A stretch of 64,000 bases of DNA, from positions 4,526,001 through 4,590,000 of the forward strand of contig JAGYVD010000002.1 in assembly GCA_021209875.1 (NCBI GenBank). Reading direction: 5' to 3'. Within the stretch, counting starts at the first letter, position 1. Every line of letters begins with the position of its first letter. The position numbers and the translations under genes were made by a program. Origin of the DNA: Rosellinia necatrix. Lineage: Eukaryota > Ascomycota > Sordariomycetes > Xylariales > Xylariaceae. Positions 24,161 through 34,333 of this stretch are shown here, piece by piece. The notes beneath the pieces were generated by a model. It was given only the letters and a program-made list of their open reading frames with translations, did not search any database and was not told the DNA's origin.

Positions 24161-24641
24161 ATGCCCGAGACAACGACTCCCACGCCGTCAAGCGCGGTCT
24201 CGCGACCCGTCAGCGAGGCGCTTCTAAACGAGAAGGTAGGCCCCATGCCTTATGACCCATAATTCGCACCGAATGAGCCCACGTCTTCCATGACCACCGG
24301 ACGCCAGACGGCACGAGAGCATGGGAAGAAGGGAGGGGAAGGGAAGGCTCCAAAGCCCATCGCAGCCGTTTAATTACCGCACCAGCGACCCCTCGCTGAA
24401 CCAGCCTTACCAGCGAACTGGCGGCTAACGATTCTTATCCTATCAGTGGGACCGCTGCATCTCGAACATGCTCATCAAATCGACCCTCGGCCTTGGCTTT
24501 GGCGTTGTCTTCTCCGTGTTGCTATTCCGGCGGCGCGCCTGGCCCGCATTCGTAGGCGTCGGCTTTGGCGCCGGCCGCGCATACGAGGAGTGCAACTGGA
24601 GCCTGAAGCAAGCATCGCTGGAACTTAAGAAAAAAGCATAG
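24161..24641 (+). CDS. MIC10: MICOS complex subunit Mic10
   Basis: Two exons: 24161-24235 and 24447-24641 (211-nt intron), giving 89 aa, the normal size. The join NEK/WDRCISNMLIKST matches the family. Two membrane segments carry the glycine-rich motifs that drive Mic10 oligomerisation: STLGLGFGVVFSVLLF in the first and FVGVGFGAGRAYEECN in the second, separated by a basic RRR loop. Mic10 sits in the mitochondrial inner membrane and bends it to form crista junctions. The gene is preceded by a likely 5' UTR intron and shares its upstream region with URB2. Confidence 0.95.
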
Positions 24642-25504
24642 ACTATTCTTTTTTTTTAACCCTCTCTTTTCTCTCACGGCATTCTCGAACAACTCCGAAC
24701 AAGCACGGCCAACACTGTCAAACTTCTTTCCACCAACTTCGCCCAGCGACCCATCAACCACTTGAATTACTAGACCTACTGTGGTATACTCTCAGGGATA
24801 AAGGAGCCGAGGGTACATACAACCAGCTCGGACATGCGAATGTCAGAGGAGAGTAATAAAGATAAGACATATCGTCTTATACGACTTGGCGCACGAATAG
24901 ATTCGATGAGTAAGACGAGCAAGAGCAAGAAAAGGAACAAAAGCAGCATCATCTTTTCTGTACACGTGTACAACAGAAATGCCAATAATCAATAGATACG
25001 GCAAGGTTATATACGGTAGTTATAGAGGCGACAGGGTCGAGCCTATTTTGCAAATTTGAACCAAGCAGGCCACAAGTTAAGATTCATCCCCTATACTGTG
25101 AATGTATAATAGCATAAGAATCATGTTTTTATACTTCAGAGCATGTTAATAAGAGTGCAAAATTCTTTGTCCTTTGTCTTACTTTTAACCGTCTATTTTC
25201 TCTGTATCTAAGTCGCATTCGGGTGAACCTTGCTCAATCGTGCTGTACTCAGAGCAACCGATAAACGACAGCCATTCTTCACCTTCTCCGCGTGAGAAGC
25301 CTGATTTAGAGTCAAGACCCTCTAATGCCTTGGTATAGCTAGCTAGTACCGGGGAATCATCGTGTGGTAGCTCTCGCCTTCTCCCCTTGCGCAGGAACTC
25401 TGGTAATTCCGACGAGGTCGCGTTCTAAGGCCACCTCGCAGCAATCCGAAATACTAATCTTATCCATTCTATCGTCTCTTTCCAACATATTCCGCATATG
25501 CCTT
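24642..25504. other. Intergenic region after MIC10
   Basis: No supported gene. A minus-strand open frame at 25357-25602 overlaps the next hypothetical gene in a different frame and is not called. Confidence 0.55.
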
Positions 25505-26161
25505 TCACAGGGATGCGGTGCGGCTGTGTAAAAAAGGCGCATCGGGACGATTTGCACTGCTCGCCGCTGTGGTGGAACGTGTGCAGTTAGGGCTGTCATC
25601 AATAGTAGTGCTAGTATTCGGTATCAAACCTAGGCCTTCTTCCATGTCCAACATGTGTCCTTTCTGTCTGATAGAATCGATCATGATGTGAGCTGATAGT
25701 AGCGGCCTGCGCGGGAGCAGCTTGCATTTGGCCGGGATCCGGGTGTGGTAATACCGATTCGTGATACCGCAGCTCTTCTTCAGTGTCTTCGTTCGTGTAG
25801 CAGGGGCCGAACCCACGAAATATGGTATTTGAGGACCATCTCTTTGCCCGTCGTAGCCAGTTCGTGACCGACTGGGAGGTATGCCGGTCCATCTACGAAT
25901 TGATCGGAAAGCTCTTCCTCTCTCCCCGAGCGTTTCCGTGGTATGAAGGAGGTCGGGAGCATTCGAATCAGGGAATTGTGCATCCCATGACATCCACAGC
26001 CCCATACAGATCATAAGACAAAGGAAAAATGCAAGGAGGCATGTCGCAGTAGCAATTCCCAGAATCTCGATTTCGCTCGCCGACCGTGGGTGGAAGCTTG
26101 CTATCGACATTTGTCGGGTTGCAACATCCAACGGAACGCCTGTTCTTGTCGAGGCCGTCAT
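25505..26161 (-). CDS. Hypothetical protein with one membrane segment
   Basis: A single open frame of 218 aa starts with a true ATG. I do not recognise it. It has a short hydrophilic N-terminus, one clear membrane helix (about residues 33-55, ILGIATATCLLAFFLCLMIC) and a polar tail with an acidic patch (MLDMEEGLGL). A TATA-like element (TATAAATT on the coding strand) lies about 20 bases upstream of the ATG. Two other minus-strand frames over the same DNA (25611-25892 and 25780-25983) also look partly protein-like, so the real product may be spliced differently or the locus may be decaying. Confidence that this exact frame is translated is moderate. Confidence 0.45.
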   Translation of the reverse strand: MTASTRTGVPLDVATRQMSIASFHPRSASEIEILGIATATCLLAFFLCLMICMGLWMSWDAQFPDSNAPDLLHTTETLGERGRAFRSIRRWTGIPPSRSRTGYDGQRDGPQIPYFVGSAPATRTKTLKKSCGITNRYYHTRIPAKCKLLPRRPLLSAHIMIDSIRQKGHMLDMEEGLGLIPNTSTTIDDSPNCTRSTTAASSANRPDAPFLHSRTASL

Positions 26162-26802
26162 CCCGGATCTCCGGCCGCCAATTTATACCACGCGACCACA
26201 GAATACAGATATGAACCCTAAAATAGGTCGTGTTTCTGAAAAGCCTACTTGTATAAGATTAGTGGCGTGCATCTACCAGAACCACCAGTGGATAACGGCA
26301 CTCACGTAGTCGTGCGATGGCCTCCGCGGCCGTGGGAGAAAACACGGTGCTACAAGAAGGCTTGGGGTGTTAATAGTGACGGAGGTCCTAGAGGTGGTGT
26401 CCTATAAAAGGTGATTACCAATATTGCATTCGTATCTATAGTGACCTGGATAGTTCTCGTTGCTGGGGTTCAGGAAGATGGCGCAAGGGCTGAAGGGATA
26501 TTTGTGCTTGACGAGCTTAGTTCGCCTTCCCACGAAGAATTTCAAGAACCATTTGACAAGCGTAAGGACGATTGAGGACTCTCGTGAAGCTCTAGGCGCG
26601 GAAGGGGGAAGGGGGCTCCCTGAGGTGAGCAGCGACCGCCAATTCTTCTCGAAGAGATTAGGCACCCTGCCCCAATGTCGAGAGTTAAGGGGAAAGAACA
26701 AGCGACTCTGAAAGACTACCTAATTAAGTATGAATAAATAGACGCCGGTGTCCACTTGTAGGTGACACTGCCTTAAGTACCTGCCAGGTAGGTACTGTAG
26801 GT
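26162..26802. other. Intergenic region between the hypothetical gene and the photolyase
   Basis: No supported gene. Short opposing open frames at 26402-26711 overlap each other and lack any recognisable pattern. It ends with ACCTGCCAGGTAGGTAC words just after the photolyase stop. Confidence 0.6.
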
Positions 26803-28776
26803 TCATATCCTCAGCTTTTTTACATGTCTATCCATTGGCCCCTCCCTGACCGCATCAGTCTTGCTCCTTCCGTGCTTGCTTGTGCTGTGCCGGCCCCCCG
26901 ATACTTGATGTGGCTCGTGGGTAGCGTCATCGGCGTATTCGCCATCATCGCTATAGGCATCGTTATCAATGCCACCGAGTCCTTCCCCTTCAGTCTCCCC
27001 GGCCTTCTCGAACAATTCTTTCCACATCCCGTTCTTGACTACTTCGTCGTCCCCGTAGAGGCCGATTGCGAAAGCCCGTTTCATCGCAGAAATGCAAGCA
27101 TTTCTCCTCTCCTTGAAATCGAACATGGCCACCGGATACACGCCCCCTTTCTTGCTGTTGTCCAAGCCATCTCCTTCAATCTTAACTCCGGCTCTATCGA
27201 GCGCCACCTGGGTTGCCTTCCATGGCTCGTAGATATGCTTCGCGTCGAGATGCTCCAGTTCCGGTACCCATTTTCGAATGAAGGTGCCATTCTTGTCCCA
27301 CTTCTGGCCAAATGCCACGGGGCTATAGCAGCGGAAATACTGGGAGAAGAAGGCAGTACAGCTTAACCATTGCCAGTTACCTGCATTAGAGGCGGGCTCG
27401 TGATCTATTAGGAACTCCTCAAACACATCAGCACCTCGTTCCCAGTGCACGTAACAGCCTCCCCTTGTCAGGAAACATGCCACCATATGACGGCCCAAGT
27501 GATGGATCCATCCCTCAACACGAAGTTGACGCATCAATGCATCAACAAAGGGGAATCCAGTTACACCGGCTTTCCACCGCTTAAACCACTTGTCGGCTTG
27601 CGGCGAGTCGATGTGATATGCGCCGCTAACATTACTCACGCCCATCTCGGTCTCCTTGGATTTCGATGGCAAATGCCACGGAATGAATCGCACATGGGCG
27701 TTATTTAGTGTCTGTGTGTAGGGAGACCCTATCGCTGCCTGTGCCGCGAAATACATATCGCGAAACAACAGCTGACCCGTTAGGCTTTCAGGGGGCACCG
27801 ATGCTCCTTTACCATACTTGTCGGCCACTTCTCGTACACGCCAGTAGAAAAGCCGAGGGGAAAGAGCACCAAAGTGTAACTGTGGTGAGAGAAGGGTGGT
27901 AGACTGCGGCTCGAACTCTGTCGGGCTAGTTCTAGGTTTCCTAAAAGTAGCTGTATATTTCTCATCGGCCATAATCTCGTCAAGTTGTTTCAGCGCCCGA
28001 GTTTCGCCGCCCCGATGCGGCGTAGTAGCTGCGGAAAATCCGAGCTCCTCAAGCGTCTCAATAGCAAAGTCGCCCTTGGGGCCTGCAGGTCCATTATAGG
28101 TTCTGTCTACCTTGCTCCGGTAAGGAGCATTTGGGTCAACTACACCTGGAGCTCGCTGTTGCTCGAAATCAACCGGCATATCCCCAGGGTCGGGCAAATA
28201 GTCTGGGGCGGAAATTGGTTTTGGAACTTCTCCAATTTTACGACCAGCAGCCTGAAGTTGAGTTATAGACATCGTCGGTCTATCCCCATTCTTTGCCACA
28301 ATTTCATCGCTGTCCCATAGCGTTCTGCCATAGCGTGTCACGACTCCCACTCCAGCCTTTTCAGCTGCATCAGTCACCGCTCTATCCCTTTCACGCGCGT
28401 AGGTATCGGTGTCTCTCTCGAATACAAGATGGGTGGCCTTCCAAGCGGAAAATAGCTTTGGGAAAAGGGTTTGTGGGGCTTCACGAAGCACAAAGAGCTT
28501 CGACTTCGGATTAAGCTTCTGAATCGAGTCTGAAAGATCCTGTTGGCAATCGAGCCTTGTGGGATGGTTAGTACACTCGATAGGAGAGGGATGTACGACA
28601 ACAGCTGACATGAATTGCCATCTATTTGGACTGGCCTTCACTCCATAGACGTAGTGAGGATCCCAAGTGAAGATGGGCCAGAGCACCTCAGGTTCTAAAT
28701 CAAGGGCTGCTTTCAACGAGAGCGAGTCGTGAAGACGGAGGTCAGTTCGAAACCAGTATATCACTCTGGGCTTCAT
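26803..28776 (-). CDS. (6-4)-type photolyase / animal-type cryptochrome
   Basis: Two exons on the minus strand: 28610-28776 and 26803-28555, giving 639 aa. The 54-nt intron (GTCAGC..ACTAACC..CACAAG) is a multiple of three with no stop; splicing restores NRWQFMLDCQQDLSDSI, the family sequence. The N-terminal antenna domain starts VIYWFRTDLRLHD. The FAD domain includes FPFVDALMRQLRVEGWIHHL and SNAGNWQWLSCTAFF. His408 and His412 in HHLGRH correspond to the two active-site histidines of (6-4) photolyases, which supports a (6-4) repair enzyme rather than a CPD enzyme; fungal members can also sense blue light. The C-terminal tail is long, acidic then basic (HVKKLRI). It is one of three minus-strand genes in a row, each with its own long upstream region. 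Confidence 0.93.
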   Translation of the reverse strand: MKPRVIYWFRTDLRLHDSLSLKAALDLEPEVLWPIFTWDPHYVYGVKASPNRWQFMSAVVVHPSPIECTNHPTRLDCQQDLSDSIQKLNPKSKLFVLREAPQTLFPKLFSAWKATHLVFERDTDTYARERDRAVTDAAEKAGVGVVTRYGRTLWDSDEIVAKNGDRPTMSITQLQAAGRKIGEVPKPISAPDYLPDPGDMPVDFEQQRAPGVVDPNAPYRSKVDRTYNGPAGPKGDFAIETLEELGFSAATTPHRGGETRALKQLDEIMADEKYTATFRKPRTSPTEFEPQSTTLLSPQLHFGALSPRLFYWRVREVADKYGKGASVPPESLTGQLLFRDMYFAAQAAIGSPYTQTLNNAHVRFIPWHLPSKSKETEMGVSNVSGAYHIDSPQADKWFKRWKAGVTGFPFVDALMRQLRVEGWIHHLGRHMVACFLTRGGCYVHWERGADVFEEFLIDHEPASNAGNWQWLSCTAFFSQYFRCYSPVAFGQKWDKNGTFIRKWVPELEHLDAKHIYEPWKATQVALDRAGVKIEGDGLDNSKKGGVYPVAMFDFKERRNACISAMKRAFAIGLYGDDEVVKNGMWKELFEKAGETEGEGLGGIDNDAYSDDGEYADDATHEPHQVSGGRHSTSKHGRSKTDAVREGPMDRHVKKLRI

Positions 28777-29500
28777 CGTAATCGTGAAAATTTGCTCATC
28801 GACGGCTTGTATAGACAGCGGTCAGATGATGGCACTCGACGGCATCAGCCGGTGATTCATTTGGGGCTAGTATGTCTAGGCTGACCTCGAAAATCCATGA
28901 TGTCAGTATTCGTCTACGCCACAAATATTTTACAAAGCCATACAAAAGCAATTTAGCAAGACATATTCAATGAATAATCCCAGCCCCGCGATTGTCAAGG
29001 AGATAATCTCGCGCCTGATTAGTTTACGGCCAGCCAAAATCCACATTGTACCCCCTACTTCATCGGTCAAAATCTATTGATCAAATATCGGCATCACAAA
29101 TATCACGAGTCGTGCGGAGATGAGACAGGCACGGTTCCAACCATTACGTTATACAAACGACTGTAGACGGCCAAGCGCTCCGCTCGATATCGTTCTACTT
29201 TTGCCTCCGGCAATAGTGATATTGCGATAAAGTGCTGTGGCTATGTCGCGTGACGAGACAAGGCTTCGAACGACTTTATGAGGTCGGAGGCCTGAAGGTG
29301 CGTATGAAAGAGGATAAATGTCGGGGTGTTTGGCTACAATAGCGTCTCACAATTGAAACCAGAGAGAATAAGAGTGATATAAGAAGGAGACCCCTGGAAC
29401 ATCCCTGGAGCACTCCTGGCCGGAATCATCCATTGTGAAGTCAACCCCAACTACGTTTCTGGCCATACAGCAGCGCCAGAAGCATCGATGACTCAATTCC
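28777..29500. other. Intergenic region upstream of the photolyase
   Basis: No gene seen. It holds the photolyase promoter and the 3' flank of the MET22-like gene. I could not identify a specific light-response element by eye. Confidence 0.6.
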
Positions 29501-30592
29501 CTAAGCTAAGAGGTATGATTTTCCTTGTTCATGAAGTACGTCGTGTACGGCTTTGAGAACTATACCGTGAACACTACTGGGAGCAGCCACGAAGCCATGG
29601 TTTTCGCGCAACTTACGGCCCACGCTCAAGTCGATCGGCTTCCCATCTATGTCTGTGATTTTACCACCGACCTCTTCAAACAGTAACATCGCCCCAGCAT
29701 GATCCCAGACCTTCCCAGTCCGTTCACGATTTTTATAAACCCAAACTGTAATGTTCGCGAGACCCAGGCCCAAAGCTACCCAGCGCAGTACCCAGGCCAG
29801 GAGGTCACACCCTTTCGTCACAATACCAAGCCTGGCCATGATTGCTTCGTGTGCGTCGTCTACGCCTGAATCTAGCTGGTGGTAGCAAGAAACCGCGCGC
29901 AAGTCTGCAAGGGTGGCGGACGTAGTAGCGTGCGACTCGAGTTTCCGGGGCACAACTCCGCCGGACCCCTCAGCGAGCGGACGAATATAAGTGCCCTGCC
30001 CCCTGATAGCAAAGACGATGGATCCCTGGCCCGTCGGGTCGACGGTGGAGTTGCTGATGGGCCCGCTGGCGTCCGCAGGGAGCGTTGGGCAGCCCACGAC
30101 GCTGAGAACCTGGCGGCCGTCTTCTAAAAGGGCGACGTTGATGGCATACGCTTCACCACGCACGAAGGTTTTGGTCCCGTCAATGGGGTCGAACACCCAA
30201 ACGCGTCCTGACCCCGGCCCGCCAGGTTCCCCAAGGGTACATTTGTCTATCATTTCGCACATCTGCTCCGGCGACTGAGGCAACCTGCACAGGGACTTTG
30301 CCTCGTCATCCCGCAATCGAAGCACGAGTTTCCACACACGGTCCAAAAGAGCCGGGTTGTCCCGAAGCTCGGCGGCGGATTCTTCGCCGACGAAGTTGTC
30401 GGTCGGAAAGGCGTCGAAAATGGTGGTCGTCAGGAGGGCTTGGATGGCAAAGTCGGCGATAGTGACAGGGCTCAGATCATCCTTCTCGACCGTGCCTTTG
30501 TCATCGGAGGATAACACCGACTGGCTGATTTTGGCCGCCGACTGAACCGCGCGGATGGCTATTTGAAGCTCGTAAAAGTATGGAGTGCTCAT
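29501..30592 (-). CDS. MET22: 3'(2'),5'-bisphosphate nucleotidase (MET22/HAL2 type)
   Basis: An intronless gene of 363 aa. The start is the ATG at 30592; the open frame extends nine codons further but only to a GTG. Metal-site motifs of the inositol-phosphatase superfamily are complete: SPVTIADFA, VGEES (Glu70-Glu71), WVFDPIDGTKTF (DPIDGT 135-140) and VWDHAGAMLLFEEVGG (296-310). The longer form with a Gly/Pro-rich insertion before WVFDP matches the PAP phosphatase branch. The enzyme removes the 3' phosphate of PAP from sulfate assimilation and is the lithium/sodium-sensitive target Hal2 in yeast. Subcellular site is probably cytosol; no signal peptide is seen. Confidence 0.93.
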   Translation of the reverse strand: MSTPYFYELQIAIRAVQSAAKISQSVLSSDDKGTVEKDDLSPVTIADFAIQALLTTTIFDAFPTDNFVGEESAAELRDNPALLDRVWKLVLRLRDDEAKSLCRLPQSPEQMCEMIDKCTLGEPGGPGSGRVWVFDPIDGTKTFVRGEAYAINVALLEDGRQVLSVVGCPTLPADASGPISNSTVDPTGQGSIVFAIRGQGTYIRPLAEGSGGVVPRKLESHATTSATLADLRAVSCYHQLDSGVDDAHEAIMARLGIVTKGCDLLAWVLRWVALGLGLANITVWVYKNRERTGKVWDHAGAMLLFEEVGGKITDIDGKPIDLSVGRKLRENHGFVAAPSSVHGIVLKAVHDVLHEQGKSYLLA

Positions 30593-31293
30593 AGCTGAAC
30601 TATTATTACTAGGTAGCACTTTCTAAGTGGTTTGGGCAGGTATGTACTATCATAGGTAGGTAGTCTATGAGGGTTCGACCTACTGGTGACAGTATTACTA
30701 TAGCAGGTACCTAACTTAGCCCCTAGATACGGGCCTACATGCCCAACGCCCAATCTGCAATGAATGGTTCACAATTATTCACAGTGATATACAGTATTCT
30801 CCATACAGTATGTAAATTAGCTTAACATTGTTGGTAACTAACTAGTTACTCTGACATGGACTGTTAGAAACCTATATATTTATCTTTTGGTACAGTGGTG
30901 ATTTCTAACAGGTACCTACCATAAGCGTTGTACCGAAGTCAAGTATAGGCAACCAGATAGTTACATGGTTTTCCAACAGGAGGAGGTATTCTTTGATGGT
31001 CTTTTTCATCATGTTAGATATTGCAGGTACATGCCTACTTAACTACCTATACTAACCACATATATATCATCTGTTAGTGGCTGAATCGGACCGAACAATA
31101 TAGTTAGACCTAAGAGTTGGGCTCACCTCCCTAAGTATATATTAGTCTAGGTGCATACCTGGGTACATACATATGTAGATAGATACCTTACCCGACTTGA
31201 TGTCCATGTTCCTCCTCAGCTCACGTTTTAGTTACCTAAGGCAGGCTGAGGGCCATCACCAAAACCAGTGCTTCAGCGTCGCCACGTGTCGCG
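30593..31293. other. Divergent region between MET22 and the DUF2157-type gene
   Basis: No gene seen. It is AT-rich, with many GGTACCTA / TAGGTAGGTA words (30650-30720, 30910, 31025-31170). Confidence 0.65.
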
Positions 31294-32391
31294 ATGGCCT
31301 TCTCAGATAGCAGCAAGGAAGAGCTCCAGCTCACGGATGCCCAGGCTGAAGCGGTGCAGGAGGCGTTGCGGTACTGGCGGCACTCCAATCTCGTCTCTGC
31401 CAACCTCGTGGGTGACCTTCTGGCGACCGTCCGGATAGTGGAGGAGAAGCATGGCTTTGACTGGGACAAATTCGCCAAATACACGTCCAGACTGTCTGTC
31501 GTCTGCGTGGCCATCGCAATCACCAGTCTTGCGTTCGGCAGAGCCATACCCAATATCATTAAACGCATCTTGGCCCTGCCCGCCACCGTGCGCGTGGCCA
31601 TCACCAGCGCCCTTGCTGCCACTGTGCACGTGTGGGCATACGATCGTTCCTTGACCACGCCGCAGCAGCTCTATCTCAACGAGGCCGTCCATAGCATGGG
31701 CGCGTTGCTTTTTGGCCTTGCCGCGCTGCAGGTCACCATCGCCCTGCAAGCCGATCAACGCGAAAACCTTCACACCCTTCACAATATCGGATTAGCACTG
31801 GCCCTTGTTTACGGCGTTTCTGCCGTGCTCGTACAGTCGAATTTTATTTGGTCTTGTGGCGTGATCGTCCTGGGCATCTGGTTCGGGTCGTGGTCTGCTT
31901 ATGCTAGCGGCACATACTACATCGGCATGCGCTACTCGCTGCGTTTTGTCCTGTTCGGCGCGAGCATTATTATCGTATCCAGCTTCATGCGTGGCCACAC
32001 TGTCACATTTATACTCTGGTCGACGACACGAATTTGGGGCATGCTCTACCTGTTTGTGGCGTTGTGGATGCTCTCGCTGTTTGGCAACGACGGGGTGCGT
32101 GGGGACAACTACGGTGGACTGGGTAGAATGGCCTTCTGGTCCGTTGCCTTCCTCTGTGCCGCCTCAACTGCAATCTGGCATGGCTTACGTTACGGAGACT
32201 CGACCACGAAAGGCTTTGGGTTAACTTTTTTGGGCATCAACCTTTACACTAAGTTCTTCGAGTTTTGTTGGTCGACGTGGTATAAGTCGGTGTTCTTTAC
32301 CGCGCTGGCGCTTTCACTCGCACTTATGGGGAGATACGCCGAATCCATGAACGCAGCATTATATGAGCGATACCCCAGCCTCGCAACCTAG
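31294..32391 (+). CDS. Multipass membrane protein, DUF2157-like
   Basis: An intronless gene of 365 aa. The soluble N-terminus (about 1-65) is helical, with LTDAQAEAVQEALRYWRHSN followed by SANLVGDLLA, the layout of the DUF2157 N-terminal segment. About nine or ten hydrophobic helices follow from residue 68 to 350. The C-terminal part (GLTFLGINLYTKFFEFCWST then FFTALALSLALMGRY) resembles the conserved end of bacterial DUF2157/DUF4401 proteins. No function is established for the family. Single-exon structure and bacterial-style similarity are compatible with an old lateral transfer, but composition is not out of line with its neighbours. It is divergent from MET22. Confidence 0.8.
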   Translation: MAFSDSSKEELQLTDAQAEAVQEALRYWRHSNLVSANLVGDLLATVRIVEEKHGFDWDKFAKYTSRLSVVCVAIAITSLAFGRAIPNIIKRILALPATVRVAITSALAATVHVWAYDRSLTTPQQLYLNEAVHSMGALLFGLAALQVTIALQADQRENLHTLHNIGLALALVYGVSAVLVQSNFIWSCGVIVLGIWFGSWSAYASGTYYIGMRYSLRFVLFGASIIIVSSFMRGHTVTFILWSTTRIWGMLYLFVALWMLSLFGNDGVRGDNYGGLGRMAFWSVAFLCAASTAIWHGLRYGDSTTKGFGLTFLGINLYTKFFEFCWSTWYKSVFFTALALSLALMGRYAESMNAALYERYPSLAT

Positions 32392-34333
32392 ATCCTCACT
32401 CGCCCAAGATACTTTTGACCACTTCCTGCTAGCTGCGGGGGTCGAGGTCGCCCGGCGGTTGTTTCGACCGCGTTAGTCCCCCGCATTAGCATCAAGTTGC
32501 TCAGAACCTATAACAGCGATGAAGCCATAGCGCTGATTTGTCCTCGCCTCGTAATCATACGCTATCACCATGCTTTTTACAGCAGTTTGCCGGCCGCCCT
32601 TTAGCGAGCACGTTTGGGTTGGGCAAAATGAGCCAGCTTGCTAAGCCGAGCTCTCCAGGTTCAGAGATATACCGAATAACAGCATATAACTCACTTAGAG
32701 CCAGCGGCGATATGTGCAAGATGAGGGAAGTAGAACTGAGGCTGGGTCGTTGATCAAATCCCATCGAGTTTCCGTCGTCCACCTCCAGCCTCGTCGGGAG
32801 CTAAGGCCATACATGGCGATACTAAACTAAACCCACCTTTATTCTCCACGCTTACGCCATCCGTTTCAATGTGAGCCACGAGATTTAGTTTAATCTTGGT
32901 GTATTTCGGCCCTGTCCACTACCATGGGTCGGACCACGTGGAAAGGAGTTTCAAGGGACAGTTTATTGTTGGAAGATTTTGCCCAACAAGGTCTTCGTGA
33001 ACACTTCTGCCAAGACCTCCTTCGCGACCCAAAAAATGACGAAAGCAGTTGGACTGATCCGTGCGGATTGCCTCTACACATGTACTAGGACCTCGGGGGA
33101 ACGGGGGACGGGGGGACGGTTCCGTATCCATGCTGTCTAGATGTGGATGGGAAGAGCTATCCTCGAGGGTTCGCAATACCGTCCCCTTCCTGTTCTCCCG
33201 CAATTGCCTTATCCGCTCTCTCAACTATGTATTATTGCTCGCTAATGAGAATCAACCATGGCCCTCGACCAGAAAGCGGCAGTGCTGCGTTATACTATGA
33301 CGTATGCATTTAAAGCAACCCCAACCAAGACCACCACACATATCACACGAGATTCGGTGTGGACTACCTCCTTGGGCCTCTTAGAGGCACTTGACGGAAT
33401 ATGGCGACTCAGGGATTCCCATGTATCATTTCGTCGCTTCATCGATGTCAACTATGTGCAAAATATGAGTCCAGATGATGGGCAATGCTGAAATAAGGCT
33501 GGGCATCCACTAAAAATCTCGGAATTATTGTTGAATTCAAGAATACCAACAAGGGAAAGTTCATTGTATGCAGTCAAAATGTGGTTAACCCCGGCGTCGA
33601 TATAGTCTCCGATACACTGAGTCGTATATCCGTGGCCAGACCCCTGCGATGGTACATAGCGATAGGCCTTGCTGATACGAAGGGGGCTGAGCAACCTCGG
33701 CGTGCTGTCGTAGCCTATGAGCAAACAGTATTTTTTCCGCCGTGGCATTCGTCTGGCGTGCCAAGGATATTGAGGCTATCGCAAACCAAGGAAAAAAAAC
33801 CCACCAATTGCCAATTAATATCGCTGATGAGACAATCGCGACCTGACGCTCTCGTACCCGCAATGAGAGATAGACAAACACACGTAACGGGTGCGTTTGC
33901 GCATAGAAGAGACGGTCACTAATCACGCATATGGCAATAATATGCTGGTCATTTTCACTTGCCCAGCATCGCTAGGACCGTTTGACCCCACGGGGAAACA
34001 TAACTCCAATACATCTTGCGGAGTCGACCTCTTTTTTTCCACCGGTCAGATCATAGGTGAATATCGCCTTACGTATACTGTACCGCAATGCCTATCGGCG
34101 GCGCGGGCTGCTGCCGCCGGGGTATGCTAGCCACGAGGTGCCGAAGACAAGCAATGCTACGAGCACCAAATCCCTTTTCATATGCATATCTTCTAGCAAG
34201 CCCAGTATATTCGTAGAACACCCAGCAGCTTGGCGACGAGGGTCGAATAAGATATATGAGAGCCCTGAGGCGCGAGTGACGGATTTCCCCTGCTTGCTCC
34301 CTACTCCAGACCAAGAGACCGACTATTGCAGCC
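32392..34333. other. Gene-free stretch between the DUF2157-type gene and GH105
   Basis: About 1.9 kb with only short open frames of random appearance on both strands. No repeat array, transposon end or RNA gene recognised. The last 300 bases are the likely GH105 promoter. Confidence 0.6.
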
